A stretch of DNA of 51,809 nt. It comes from Neobacillus cucumis (lineage in GTDB: Bacteria; Bacillota; Bacilli; Bacillales; Cytobacillaceae). Every line of letters begins with the position of its first letter. The first letter of the stretch is position 1. Of the stretch, positions 41,668 to 49,890 are shown one piece after another. The notes under the pieces are model-generated. The model had not been told where the DNA came from, made no database searches, and was given only the letters and a program-made list of their open reading frames with translations. A program made the position numbers and the translations under genes. The stretch spans positions 1-51,809 of the forward strand of contig NZ_JAFBEX010000029.1 of assembly GCF_016908975.1 (NCBI RefSeq), read 5' to 3'.

Positions 41668-43626
41668 ATGAATCGGATTTTCCGTAATACCATCTTTTAT
41701 TTATTAATATTTTTAGTCATTATTGGTGTGGTAAGTTTCTTTAATGGAAGCAATGAAACAACTGATCAAATCTCTTATGATAAATTTGTAACGCAATTAG
41801 AAAGCGGTAAAGTTGAATCCTTTTCCATGCAGCCTGACCGTGGTGTTTATGAGGTTCGGGGCGTATTAAGATCAAATAGTAAGAAATTTGTTACTTATAT
41901 TCCAAACAGTGAAAAGATTCTCGACCGTATTGACAAGGCAGATTCAAAAGTGGAAGTTATGCCGGCAAAAGAAACAAGTGGCTGGGTTACCTTCTTTACT
42001 TCCATTATTCCGTTCGTGATTATCTTTATTTTATTTTTCTTCTTATTAAACCAGGCTCAAGGCGGCGGAAGCCGTGTTATGAACTTTGGTAAATCTAAGG
42101 CAAAGCTTTATAACGATGATAAGAAGAAAGTCCGTTTTAGAGATGTTGCCGGTGCAGATGAAGAGAAGGCAGAATTGGTCGAAGTGGTGGAGTTTTTAAA
42201 AGACCCTCGCAAATTTGCTGAACTTGGTGCCCGGATTCCAAAAGGGGTTTTACTTGTAGGACCTCCTGGTACTGGTAAAACATTGCTTGCCCGTGCTGTA
42301 GCTGGTGAAGCAGGCGTACCGTTCTTTTCTATCAGCGGATCAGACTTCGTTGAAATGTTTGTCGGTGTCGGTGCCTCCCGTGTTCGTGACTTATTTGAAA
42401 ATGCTAAGAAAAATGCTCCATGTATTATCTTTATTGATGAAATTGATGCAGTTGGGCGCCAGCGTGGTGCAGGTTTAGGAGGCGGACATGATGAACGCGA
42501 ACAAACCTTAAACCAATTACTTGTTGAAATGGATGGTTTTGGTGCGAATGAAGGAATTATTATCGTAGCTGCGACCAACCGCCCTGATATACTTGATCCT
42601 GCATTACTTCGTCCGGGACGTTTTGACCGTCAAATTACCGTTGACCGTCCAGATGTTACAGGGCGTGAAGCAGTTCTTCGAGTTCATGCAAGGAATAAAC
42701 CATTAGATGAATCCATCAACTTAAAAAATGTCGCTATGCGTACCCCAGGATTTTCTGGTGCAGACCTTGAAAACTTATTAAATGAAGCAGCCCTAGTGGC
42801 AGCACGTCAAAATAAGAAGAAAATCGATATGGTTGATATTGATGAAGCTACAGACCGTGTTATTGCAGGTCCTGCGAAAAAAAGCCGTGTTATTTCAGAA
42901 AAAGAACGCCGTATTGTTGCCTTCCATGAGGGCGGTCATACCGTCATCGGGTTAGTACTCGATGAAGCAGACATGGTTCACAAAGTAACGATTGTCCCAC
43001 GTGGTCAGGCTGGCGGATATGCCGTTATGCTTCCAAGAGAAGACCGTTACTTTATGACAAAACCTGAGTTGCTTGATAAAATTGTCGGCTTATTAGGCGG
43101 CCGTGTGGCAGAAGAAATTGTGTTTGGTGAAGTAAGTACTGGTGCTCATAACGACTTCCAGCGTGCTACAGGCATCGCACGTAAGATGGTAACTGAATAT
43201 GGTATGAGTGATAAGTTAGGACCATTGCAATTCGGTCAAGCATCTGGTGGTCAAGTGTTCCTAGGTCGTGACATTCATAACGAACAAAACTATTCTGATG
43301 CGATTGCTTATGAAATCGACCTTGAAATTCAACGTATCATTAAAGATTCATACGAAAGAGCGAAACAGATTCTTACTGAAAATCGTGAGAAGCTCGATCT
43401 TATTGCTAAAACCCTTCTTGAAGTGGAGACCCTTAACGCTGAACAAATTCGTTATTTAGTGGATCATGGGCATATGCCAGACCCTTCATTAACGTTAGAA
43501 TCAGTAAGAGTTGAACCGAAAAGGGTAGACGATGTAAAGGTTAATATCAATAAAAAGAAGGATGAAGCTAGTGAGGACGGAAGATCCGTCCTAGACAGTT
43601 CTCCTGATGATACTGATTTTAAGTAA
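41668..43626 (+). CDS. ftsH: ATP-dependent zinc metalloprotease FtsH
   Basis: A 652-aa membrane AAA+ protease for quality control and regulator turnover. Two membrane spans lie at about residues 7-25 and 110-128, with an extracytoplasmic loop between. Walker A GPPGTGKT is at about 198-205, Walker B IIFIDEIDA near 252 and SRH DILDPALLRPGRFDR near 308. The zinc motif is HEGGH at 420-424 (Gly where many have Ala; this is normal for Bacillus). The acidic tail is variable. The RBS is GGGAGGAGG. Confidence 0.98.
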   Translation: MNRIFRNTIFYLLIFLVIIGVVSFFNGSNETTDQISYDKFVTQLESGKVESFSMQPDRGVYEVRGVLRSNSKKFVTYIPNSEKILDRIDKADSKVEVMPAKETSGWVTFFTSIIPFVIIFILFFFLLNQAQGGGSRVMNFGKSKAKLYNDDKKKVRFRDVAGADEEKAELVEVVEFLKDPRKFAELGARIPKGVLLVGPPGTGKTLLARAVAGEAGVPFFSISGSDFVEMFVGVGASRVRDLFENAKKNAPCIIFIDEIDAVGRQRGAGLGGGHDEREQTLNQLLVEMDGFGANEGIIIVAATNRPDILDPALLRPGRFDRQITVDRPDVTGREAVLRVHARNKPLDESINLKNVAMRTPGFSGADLENLLNEAALVAARQNKKKIDMVDIDEATDRVIAGPAKKSRVISEKERRIVAFHEGGHTVIGLVLDEADMVHKVTIVPRGQAGGYAVMLPREDRYFMTKPELLDKIVGLLGGRVAEEIVFGEVSTGAHNDFQRATGIARKMVTEYGMSDKLGPLQFGQASGGQVFLGRDIHNEQNYSDAIAYEIDLEIQRIIKDSYERAKQILTENREKLDLIAKTLLEVETLNAEQIRYLVDHGHMPDPSLTLESVRVEPKRVDDVKVNINKKKDEASEDGRSVLDSSPDDTDFK

Positions 43627-43636
43627 TAAAATGTAG

Positions 43637-43669
43637 AAGAGTGCTTCAATGAGGCACTCTTTTTTTTTA
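43637..43669 (+). terminator. ftsH terminator
   Basis: Stem AAGAGTGC / GCACTCTT followed by nine T. Confidence 0.9.
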
Positions 43670-43737
43670 CTCATAAACTATTTATGATATGATGTTGCGT
43701 ATGAGGAAAAGAAATTTAATAAAAGCGAGTGATAGAT

Positions 43738-44505
43738 TTGATTTTCGTATTTGATGTGGGAAATACCAATATCGTCTTAGGTGTTTATGATGGAGATGAA
43801 CTAAAGTATCATTGGCGAATTGAAACAAGCCGTAATCGTACTGAAGATGAATTTGGAATGAATATAAAATCTTTATTTGACTTTTCGGGTTTATCATTTT
43901 CTGATATTGATGGCATCATCATTTCTTCTGTTGTGCCGCCAATCATGTTTGCCTTAGAAAGAATGTGTCAAAAGTATTTTCACTTGAAGCCGCTTGTCGT
44001 AGGTCCTGGGATAAAGACTGGACTCAATATTAAATACGAAAATCCTAGAGAAGTTGGCGCAGATAGAATTGTGAATGCGGTTGCTGCAATCCATGAGTAT
44101 GGCAGTCCACTCATTATTGTAGACTTTGGAACAGCCACCACCTATTGTTACGTCAATGAGGACCGTCAATATATGGGTGGAGCCATTGCACCTGGAATTG
44201 GAATCTCAACTGAGGCACTCTATTCAAGAGCAGCAAAATTACCACGGATTGAAATTGCTAGACCTGAAGGCGTTATTGGTAAAAATACAGTATCTGCTAT
44301 GCAGGCTGGTATAGTCTATGGTTATGTAGGACAGGTTGAGGGAATTGTAAAAAGAATGATGGCTCAAAGCTCCAAAAAGCCTACCGTGATTGCTACTGGT
44401 GGATTGGCTAATTTAATTTCACAGGAATCAACGATTATTGATATTATTGACCCATTTTTAACTTTAAAAGGTCTTGCGCTTATCTATAAGCGTAACATGG
44501 GATAA
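43738..44505 (+). CDS. coaX: Type III pantothenate kinase
   Basis: A 255-aa acetate-kinase-fold enzyme for the first step of coenzyme A synthesis. The nucleotide-binding motif FVFDVGNTNIVLGVYDG opens the protein, GADRIVNAVAA is the pantothenate region and VDFGTATTYCYV the second phosphate motif. I took TTG 43738 to match the family start; GTG 43729 adds three residues and leaves no RBS. It is followed by hslO, as in B. subtilis. Confidence 0.95.
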   Translation: MIFVFDVGNTNIVLGVYDGDELKYHWRIETSRNRTEDEFGMNIKSLFDFSGLSFSDIDGIIISSVVPPIMFALERMCQKYFHLKPLVVGPGIKTGLNIKYENPREVGADRIVNAVAAIHEYGSPLIIVDFGTATTYCYVNEDRQYMGGAIAPGIGISTEALYSRAAKLPRIEIARPEGVIGKNTVSAMQAGIVYGYVGQVEGIVKRMMAQSSKKPTVIATGGLANLISQESTIIDIIDPFLTLKGLALIYKRNMG

Positions 44506-44545
44506 CCTAAAGATATATGCTATTCAGCTAGAAGGGAGTTACACA

Positions 44546-45424
44546 ATGAACGATTATCTTGTAAAGGCACTAGCCTTTGATGGAAATATACGCGCATATG
44601 CCGTCCGCACAACAGAAACAATTAGTGAGGCGCAGCACCGTCATCAAACATGGCGCACAGCGTCAGCTGCACTTGGACGCACGATGACCGCAGCACTTAT
44701 GATGGGTGCTATGCTTAAAGGTGAGGATAAACTTACCGTAAAAATCAATGGTGGCGGTCCTCTTGGTCCGATTGTGGTTGACAGTAACGCGAAGGGTGAA
44801 GTCCGAGGTTATGTCACGAATCCAGAAGTTGACTTTGAATCTAATGAACATGGCAAGCTTGATGTCCGCCGCGCGGTTGGTACAGATGGTCTGCTTGCGG
44901 TTGTAAAGGATATTGGATTGCGTGACTTCTTCTCAGGGCAGGTACCTCTTGTTTCCGGAGAGCTTGGTGAGGATTTTACCTATTACTTTGCAACCTCTGA
45001 ACAAGTACCTTCCTCCGTTGGGGTTGGTGTCTTAGTGAACCCAGATGATTCCATACTCGCAGCAGGAGGATTTATTTTTCAATTAATGCCAGGTACGCCT
45101 GATGCTTTGATTTCAAAATTAGAAGAACGTTTGAAAACGATTGAGCCCATTTCAAAGTTAATTGAGCGGGGATTAACACCTGAACAAATCCTTGAAGAGT
45201 TGTTTGGAGCAGAGAATGTAAAAATATTAGAAACGATGCCTGTCCGCTTTCAATGCACTTGTTCTAAAGAACGATTTGCCAATGCTATTATTGGATTAGG
45301 GGCAGCGGAAATTCATGCAATGATCGAAGAAGATGGAAAGGCTGAAGCTCATTGTCATTTCTGTAATGAGAAGTATCAGTTTTCCAAAGAAGAGTTAGAA
45401 GCGCTAAGGGATGAAGCAAAATAG
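44546..45424 (+). CDS. hslO: Redox-regulated chaperone Hsp33
   Basis: A 292-aa holdase that is switched on by oxidation. The four zinc cysteines are present near the C-terminus as CTC (about 236-238) and CHFC (about 269-272). The N-terminal core has FDGNIRAYAVRTTETI and the substrate-binding domain has KVKINGGGPLGPIVVDSNAKGEVRGYV-like blocks. ATG 44546 follows AAGGGAG. B. subtilis has yacD between this gene and cysK; here it is missing. Confidence 0.96.
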   Translation: MNDYLVKALAFDGNIRAYAVRTTETISEAQHRHQTWRTASAALGRTMTAALMMGAMLKGEDKLTVKINGGGPLGPIVVDSNAKGEVRGYVTNPEVDFESNEHGKLDVRRAVGTDGLLAVVKDIGLRDFFSGQVPLVSGELGEDFTYYFATSEQVPSSVGVGVLVNPDDSILAAGGFIFQLMPGTPDALISKLEERLKTIEPISKLIERGLTPEQILEELFGAENVKILETMPVRFQCTCSKERFANAIIGLGAAEIHAMIEEDGKAEAHCHFCNEKYQFSKEELEALRDEAK

Positions 45425-45509
45425 TTCTTTATACATTAAAAGGTATTAACTATTAGTTCTTTACTACTATAATAATTTCAATTTATTTCAAACTTTTCAG
45501 TCAAAACAA

Positions 45510-45573
45510 TTGACAAAATACCTTAAAAACTGGTAAATTTATTAGTATAAATCCAATAAAAATACTCGGAATA
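45510..45573 (+). promoter_or_regulatory. cysK promoter with possible CymR operator
   Basis: TTGACA (45510-45515), 18-bp spacer, TAAATT (45534-45539). Just downstream, TAAATCC and ACTCGGAAT (45553-45573) form a loose TCC...GGA dyad like CymR sites that repress cysteine-metabolism genes. The operator call is tentative. Confidence 0.5.
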
Positions 45574-45584
45574 GAGGTGCCCTA

Positions 45585-46511
45585 ATGGTTCGTGTTGCAA
45601 ATTCAGTGGCTGAATTAGTTGGCCAAACACCGATTGTTAAATTAAACAGATTAGTAGACGAGAATAGTGCAGAAGTTTATTTAAAGCTTGAGTACTTTAA
45701 CCCAGGCAGCAGTGTTAAAGACCGTATTGGTCTAGCGATGATTGAAGCTGCAGAAGAGCAAGGTTTGATTAAACCAGGTGATACCATCATTGAACCAACA
45801 AGTGGTAATACAGGTATCGGGCTTGCCATGATTGCAGCAGCTAAAGGTTACAAAGCAATCTTCGTTATGCCTGAAACCATGAGCTTAGAAAGAAGAAACC
45901 TTCTTCGTGCATATGGTGCAGAGCTTGTGTTAACACCTGGACCAGCAGGTATGAAGGGTGCTATTGCTAAGGCAGAAGAGCTAGTAAAAGAACATGGTTA
46001 TTTCTTACCACAACAATTTAAAAACCAAGCAAACCCTGAAGTACATAAAAGAACGACAGGTAAAGAAATTGTTGAACAAATGGATCAACTAGATGCGTTT
46101 GTATCTGGTATCGGAACAGGTGGAACTATCTCAGGAGCAGGTAGTGTGATTCGTGAGAAATTCCCAGAAGTGAAGATTGTTGCTGTTGAGCCTAAAGACT
46201 CACCTGTCCTTTCAGGCGGTAACCCTGGTCCACACAAACTTCAAGGACTTGGTGCAGGCTTTGTTCCTGATACATTAAACACAGAAATCTATGATGAAGT
46301 AATTCAAATTAATACAGAAGAAGCATTTGAAGCATCCCGCCGTGCTGCTAGAGAAGAAGGAATCCTAGGAGGAATTTCTTCTGGAGCTGCGATTTCTGCA
46401 GCCCTAAAGGTAGCAAAGCAACTTGGAAAAGGTAAAAAAGTACTTGCGATTATCCCTGATAACGGTGAACGTTACTTAAGTACTCCACTTTACCAATATG
46501 ATGCTGAGTAA
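45585..46511 (+). CDS. cysK: Cysteine synthase A (O-acetylserine sulfhydrylase)
   Basis: A 308-aa PLP enzyme that makes cysteine from O-acetylserine and sulfide. The PLP lysine is in NPGSSVKDRIG near residue 43, PTSGNTGIGLA binds substrate and GIGTGGTISGAG binds the cofactor phosphate near 178. ISSGAAISAALK is the conserved end. In B. subtilis CysK also complexes with CymR as a signal. GAGGTG precedes the ATG. Confidence 0.97.
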   Translation: MVRVANSVAELVGQTPIVKLNRLVDENSAEVYLKLEYFNPGSSVKDRIGLAMIEAAEEQGLIKPGDTIIEPTSGNTGIGLAMIAAAKGYKAIFVMPETMSLERRNLLRAYGAELVLTPGPAGMKGAIAKAEELVKEHGYFLPQQFKNQANPEVHKRTTGKEIVEQMDQLDAFVSGIGTGGTISGAGSVIREKFPEVKIVAVEPKDSPVLSGGNPGPHKLQGLGAGFVPDTLNTEIYDEVIQINTEEAFEASRRAAREEGILGGISSGAAISAALKVAKQLGKGKKVLAIIPDNGERYLSTPLYQYDAE

Positions 46512-46518
46512 AAAGAGA

Positions 46519-46556
46519 TGAGGCGTCGGCATTTTTGCCGATGCTTCTTTTTTTTT
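46519..46556 (+). terminator. cysK terminator
   Basis: A 12-bp stem GAGGCGTCGGCA / TGCCGATGCTTC (with one or two non-Watson-Crick pairs) followed by nine T. Confidence 0.88.
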
Positions 46557-46682
46557 CGTCCAGCTTCAGCGCCTAGCCCCTCGAGGGTCTACAGGCACTC
46601 AGGGAATGAAGGCAAAGAACGCCTTCTTTCCCTGAGCGTCTTATGCCTGTCGCCGATAGGCAGGCGCCCTGCGCTTTTCTTA
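46557..46682 (+). repeat. Dispersed hairpin repeat, short form variant, copy 7
   Basis: Plus-orientation copy between cysK and folP. The mid stem is CTCAGGGAA/TTCCCTGAG where other copies have CTCCCAAAA/TTTTGGGAG, and ACAGGCA/TGCCTGT replaces CTTAAG/CTTAAG: both arms have changed together. It sits where pabB-pabA-pabC are in B. subtilis. Confidence 0.88.
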
Positions 46683-46728
46683 TAAAAATATGTTAAAATG
46701 TGAAAAACAGGCTGTGGGGGGAATATGG

Positions 46729-47571
46729 ATGAATACAACTAATGATCAAATCAAATGCGGACCATATACCTTGGATTATGGTAAAAAGACCATTGTAATG
46801 GGAATCTTAAATGTGACCCCTGACTCTTTTTCTGATGGCGGGAAATTTAATCAAATTGAGCGTGCAGTAGAGAGAGCGAAGGAAATGGTTGCTAATGGTG
46901 CTGATATTATTGATATTGGCGGTGAATCAACTAGACCGGGGTATGAAAGAATTTCAGATGAGGATGAAATTGAACGGGTTGTCCCAGTGATAAAAGCCAT
47001 CTCAGAACATGTGCCAGTTCCAATTTCAATTGATACTTATAAAGCAGAGGTAGCAAAGCAGGCAATCGAAGCAGGTGCCCACATTATTAACGATATATGG
47101 GGTGCGAAAGCAGACAATAGAATGGCAGAAGTTGCAGCTGACTATCAAGTTCCAATCATCCTTATGCACAATCGTCAAGAGCGGAATTATCATTCTTTTA
47201 TTAGAGATGTATTAAATGACCTTTATGAAAGTATTGCTATCGTAAAAAAAGCGGGAGTCAAGGATGAAAATATTATCTTAGACCCTGGGATAGGTTTTGC
47301 GAGGGATTATCAAGAAAATCTTTTAACCATGCAAAACTTAGAGCGGTTTGTCATGTTCGGCTATCCTGTATTATTAGGAACATCGAGAAAGTCAATGATT
47401 GGCCATGCTTTAGATCTGCCTGTTCATGAAAGAATGGAAGGCACAGGAGCGACGATTTGTTACGGCATCCAAAAAGGCTGTCATATGATTCGCGTCCATG
47501 ATGTGAAAGAAATGAGCAGAATGGCGAGAATGATGGATATATTAATGGGGAAGGATGTCGTCCTTGGATAA
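46729..47571 (+). CDS. folP: Dihydropteroate synthase
   Basis: A 280-aa TIM-barrel enzyme that joins p-aminobenzoate to hydroxymethyl-dihydropterin diphosphate; it is the sulfonamide target. MGILNVTPDSFSDGGKF and DIIDIGGESTRPG are the two signatures, with IILDPGIGFARD and GTSRKSMIGH later. ATG 46729 is 5-6 bases from GGGGGGAA; ATG 46690 is in frame but unsupported. folB overlaps its 3' end by 17 bases. The genes for its substrate (pab) are not in this window. Confidence 0.96.
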   Translation: MNTTNDQIKCGPYTLDYGKKTIVMGILNVTPDSFSDGGKFNQIERAVERAKEMVANGADIIDIGGESTRPGYERISDEDEIERVVPVIKAISEHVPVPISIDTYKAEVAKQAIEAGAHIINDIWGAKADNRMAEVAADYQVPIILMHNRQERNYHSFIRDVLNDLYESIAIVKKAGVKDENIILDPGIGFARDYQENLLTMQNLERFVMFGYPVLLGTSRKSMIGHALDLPVHERMEGTGATICYGIQKGCHMIRVHDVKEMSRMARMMDILMGKDVVLG

Positions 47572-47923
47572 AATATATGTAAACAAGATGGAGTTCTATG
47601 GTTATCATGGTGTATTTCCGGAAGAGAATCGATTAGGTCAGCGATTTATAGTGGATTTAGCGGTATCAGTGGATTTAAGTATGGCTGGGAAAACGGATGA
47701 ACTTGAGTTTTCAGTTAATTATGGGGAGCTGTATCAAGTTTGTCGGGAAGTGGTTGAGGGGAAACCGTACAAGCTTGTTGAAGCTGTTGCGGAAAAAATT
47801 GCCGTTAGCATCCTCAGCTCATTTCCGCTTGTTAATGATGTGACCGTAAAAGTAGTTAAACCAGATCCTCCAATCCCTGGTCATTATAAGTCTGTAGCCG
47901 TAGAAATTACGAGGGGAAGATAA
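47555..47923 (+). CDS. folB: Dihydroneopterin aldolase
   Basis: A 122-aa tunnelling-fold aldolase that makes 6-hydroxymethyl-dihydropterin. FYGYHGVFPEENRLGQRF (residues about 14-31, with the active-site Glu/Tyr) and KLVEAVAEKIA with the catalytic lysine are typical. ATG 47555 is in the folP 3' end with GGGGAAGG before it; TTG 47564 is an alternative. Tight overlap implies coupling to folP. Confidence 0.95.
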   Translation: MSSLDKIYVNKMEFYGYHGVFPEENRLGQRFIVDLAVSVDLSMAGKTDELEFSVNYGELYQVCREVVEGKPYKLVEAVAEKIAVSILSSFPLVNDVTVKVVKPDPPIPGHYKSVAVEITRGR

Positions 47924-47925
47924 AA

Positions 47926-48453
47926 TTGGAAAACACAGCATTTATTTCCCTTGGCTCAAACATTGGAAACCGGTATGATAATATGGTTAATGCCATTAAC
48001 AAGTTAATTCAATATCCGTCAATCCAGCTGGTGAATTTTTCATCCATATATGAAACAGACCCTGTTGGATATGAGGATCAAGATTTATTTTTAAACATGG
48101 TTATCATGGTAAAGACAAGTTTAAAAGCAATTGAGTTGTTAGATATTTGTTTGAAAATTGAAATTGAACTTGGGAGAAAAAGGGACATTGTGTGGGGGCC
48201 GAGGACGATTGACCTTGACATTCTGACTTATAACCAAGAAAATATTGTATCGGAGAAACTAAATGTTCCGCACCCAAGAATGTTGGAGCGGGCATTTGTG
48301 ATGATTCCATTACTAGAAATTGACCCAAACCTTTGTATACCCGAGGTGGAAAAACCTCTTAACATACTTTTGAATGAACTACCAGATAAAGAAGGAGTCC
48401 GAATATGGAAGCGGAAAAATGGGGAAGACGTATTCGTGCCTATCGGAAGCTGA
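47926..48453 (+). CDS. folK: HPPK (2-amino-4-hydroxy-6-hydroxymethyldihydropteridine diphosphokinase)
   Basis: A 175-aa pyrophosphokinase that activates hydroxymethyl-dihydropterin for FolP. FISLGSNIGNRYDN (residues 5-18), YETDPVGYEDQDLFLNMV and GRKRDIVWGPRTIDLDIL (ATP/metal motif) are diagnostic, with VPHPRMLERAFV after. TTG 47926 follows GAGGGGAAGA, two bases after the folB stop. yazB starts inside its last 49 bases. folP-folB-folK therefore cover three adjacent steps. Confidence 0.95.
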   Translation: MENTAFISLGSNIGNRYDNMVNAINKLIQYPSIQLVNFSSIYETDPVGYEDQDLFLNMVIMVKTSLKAIELLDICLKIEIELGRKRDIVWGPRTIDLDILTYNQENIVSEKLNVPHPRMLERAFVMIPLLEIDPNLCIPEVEKPLNILLNELPDKEGVRIWKRKNGEDVFVPIGS

Positions 48454-48611
48454 AGGGATATACGCAAGAAGGCTTTTCGAGACAACTAGGTGTATCAGTA
48501 TCTATATTAGGTGAAATTGAAAGAGGAAATCGCATGCCTGCGGAAGATTTAATTGCGAGAATTGCACATTCCTTAAAAATTAGTATAGAAGACTTAAAAC
48601 CGAAAGAATAG
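48405..48611 (+). CDS. yazB: XRE-type HTH protein YazB
   Basis: A 68-aa helix-turn-helix protein of the Cro/CI type (IRAYRKLKGYTQEGFSRQLGVSVSILGEIERGNR is the full HTH region, residues about 10-43). It overlaps folK by 49 bases in another frame. The same arrangement exists in B. subtilis, where its role is unknown. Being inside the folate operon it may regulate it, but nothing shows this. Confidence 0.9.
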   Translation: MEAEKWGRRIRAYRKLKGYTQEGFSRQLGVSVSILGEIERGNRMPAEDLIARIAHSLKISIEDLKPKE

Positions 48612-48627
48612 AAAAGGAGGTTACCGA

Positions 48628-49629
48628 ATGTTAAAAATAGGTGATATTGAAATTAAGAATCCTGTTGTATTAGCGCCAATGGCGGGTGTATGTAATTCTG
48701 CATTCCGTCTGACTGTTAAAGAATTTGGTGCAGGTTTAGTTTGTGCAGAAATGGTCAGCGACAAGGGGATTATACTTAAAAATGAAAAGACTATGAACAT
48801 GCTCTATATTGATGAACGTGAAAAACCACTTAGCCTGCAAATTTTCGGTGGTGAAAAAGAAACGCTTGTTGAAGCAGCAAAATTTGTTGATCAAAACACA
48901 AACGCCGACATTATTGATATCAATATGGGCTGCCCTGTTCCGAAAATTACGAAGTGTGATGCCGGGGCAAGATGGCTATTAGACCCTGATAAAATTTATG
49001 AAATGGTTTCAGCGGTTGTGGATGCGGTAGAAAAGCCTGTAACCGTAAAAATGCGTATGGGCTGGGATGATGAACATATCTTTGCTGTCAAAAATGCGCA
49101 AATGGTTGAACTTGCTGGTGGAAAAGCTATTGCCCTGCATGGACGTACTCGTGTACAAATGTATGAGGGAAAGGCAAACTGGGATATCATTCGGGAAGTA
49201 AAACAGGCTGTTACCATCCCAGTCATCGGTAATGGGGATGTGCAAACACCACAAGATGCCAAAAGGATGCTGGAGGAAACGGGTGTTGATGGTGTAATGA
49301 TCGGACGAGCAGCACTAGGGAATCCATGGATGATCTACCGTACGGTTCAATATTTAGAAACCGGCAAACTACTAGGTGAGCCATCTGTAAGAGAAAAAAT
49401 CGACGTCTGTATCCTTCACTTGGACCGTTTAATCGCATTGAAAAGTGAGTATATTGCGGTACGTGAAATGCGTAAGCATGCGGCATGGTACTTAAAAGGT
49501 GTCCCTGGTAATGGTAGAGTGCGTAATGCGATTAATGAGTGTAATACAAGAGAAGATTTAGTGACAATATTACATGGTTTAGTAGCAGAGGTAGAAGAGT
49601 TAGAAAAGAGCGAGTTAATCGTAGGTTAA
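48628..49629 (+). CDS. dusB: tRNA-dihydrouridine synthase B
   Basis: A 333-aa FMN enzyme that reduces uridine in tRNA. VLAPMAGVCNSAFR is the FMN entry motif, DINMGCPVPKITKCDAGA holds the catalytic cysteine near residue 98, and HGRTRVQMYEGKANWDII and VIGNGDVQTPQDA follow. Strong AAAGGAGG precedes ATG 48628. It ends the folate run and has its own terminator. Confidence 0.95.
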   Translation: MLKIGDIEIKNPVVLAPMAGVCNSAFRLTVKEFGAGLVCAEMVSDKGIILKNEKTMNMLYIDEREKPLSLQIFGGEKETLVEAAKFVDQNTNADIIDINMGCPVPKITKCDAGARWLLDPDKIYEMVSAVVDAVEKPVTVKMRMGWDDEHIFAVKNAQMVELAGGKAIALHGRTRVQMYEGKANWDIIREVKQAVTIPVIGNGDVQTPQDAKRMLEETGVDGVMIGRAALGNPWMIYRTVQYLETGKLLGEPSVREKIDVCILHLDRLIALKSEYIAVREMRKHAAWYLKGVPGNGRVRNAINECNTREDLVTILHGLVAEVEELEKSELIVG

Positions 49630-49679
49630 TTTGACAGTCACTCGTCTATTTTCTATAATGATTTTTGTTAACTGATTGA

Positions 49680-49707
49680 ACTGCCGGTAGCATTACTGGC
49701 AGTTTTT
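49680..49707 (+). terminator. dusB terminator
   Basis: Stem ACTGCCGGTA / TACTGGCAGT (one mismatch) with a short loop and a T-run. Confidence 0.85.
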
Positions 49708-49770
49708 ATGTATTTAAAAACTTTTTTGATGTCTGAATTGTCGAGTTTGTGTAAAATAATATAGTATGTA

Positions 49771-49827
49771 AAAAAGCGGAAGGTCCTTGACAGCCCTTTA
49801 ATAGACCAAGGTGCTAGAGTTGGACAA
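49771..49827 (-). repeat. Degenerate copy of the dispersed hairpin repeat
   Basis: Begins AAAAAGCGGAAGG and ends GAGTTGGACAAG like the inverted copies, but the middle is reduced to about 30 bases; CCTTG still pairs with CAAGG. It is a shrunken or decayed copy. Confidence 0.55.
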
Positions 49828-49890
49828 GAAAATCAGCCCAGTATTCATGAGTTTTACATAAATTAAGAAAGTTATGGAGTTGAAGTACAC

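Noticed and set aside
42108..42578. 156-codon minus-strand frame inside ftsH
   Set aside because: A shadow of the strongly biased ftsH codons; low-complexity Ser/Pro/Ala composition and no RBS.
12634..49827. CRISPR array interpretation of the repeated sequences
   Set aside because: Copies are kilobases apart, occur in both orientations and vary in length; no regular spacers and no cas genes.
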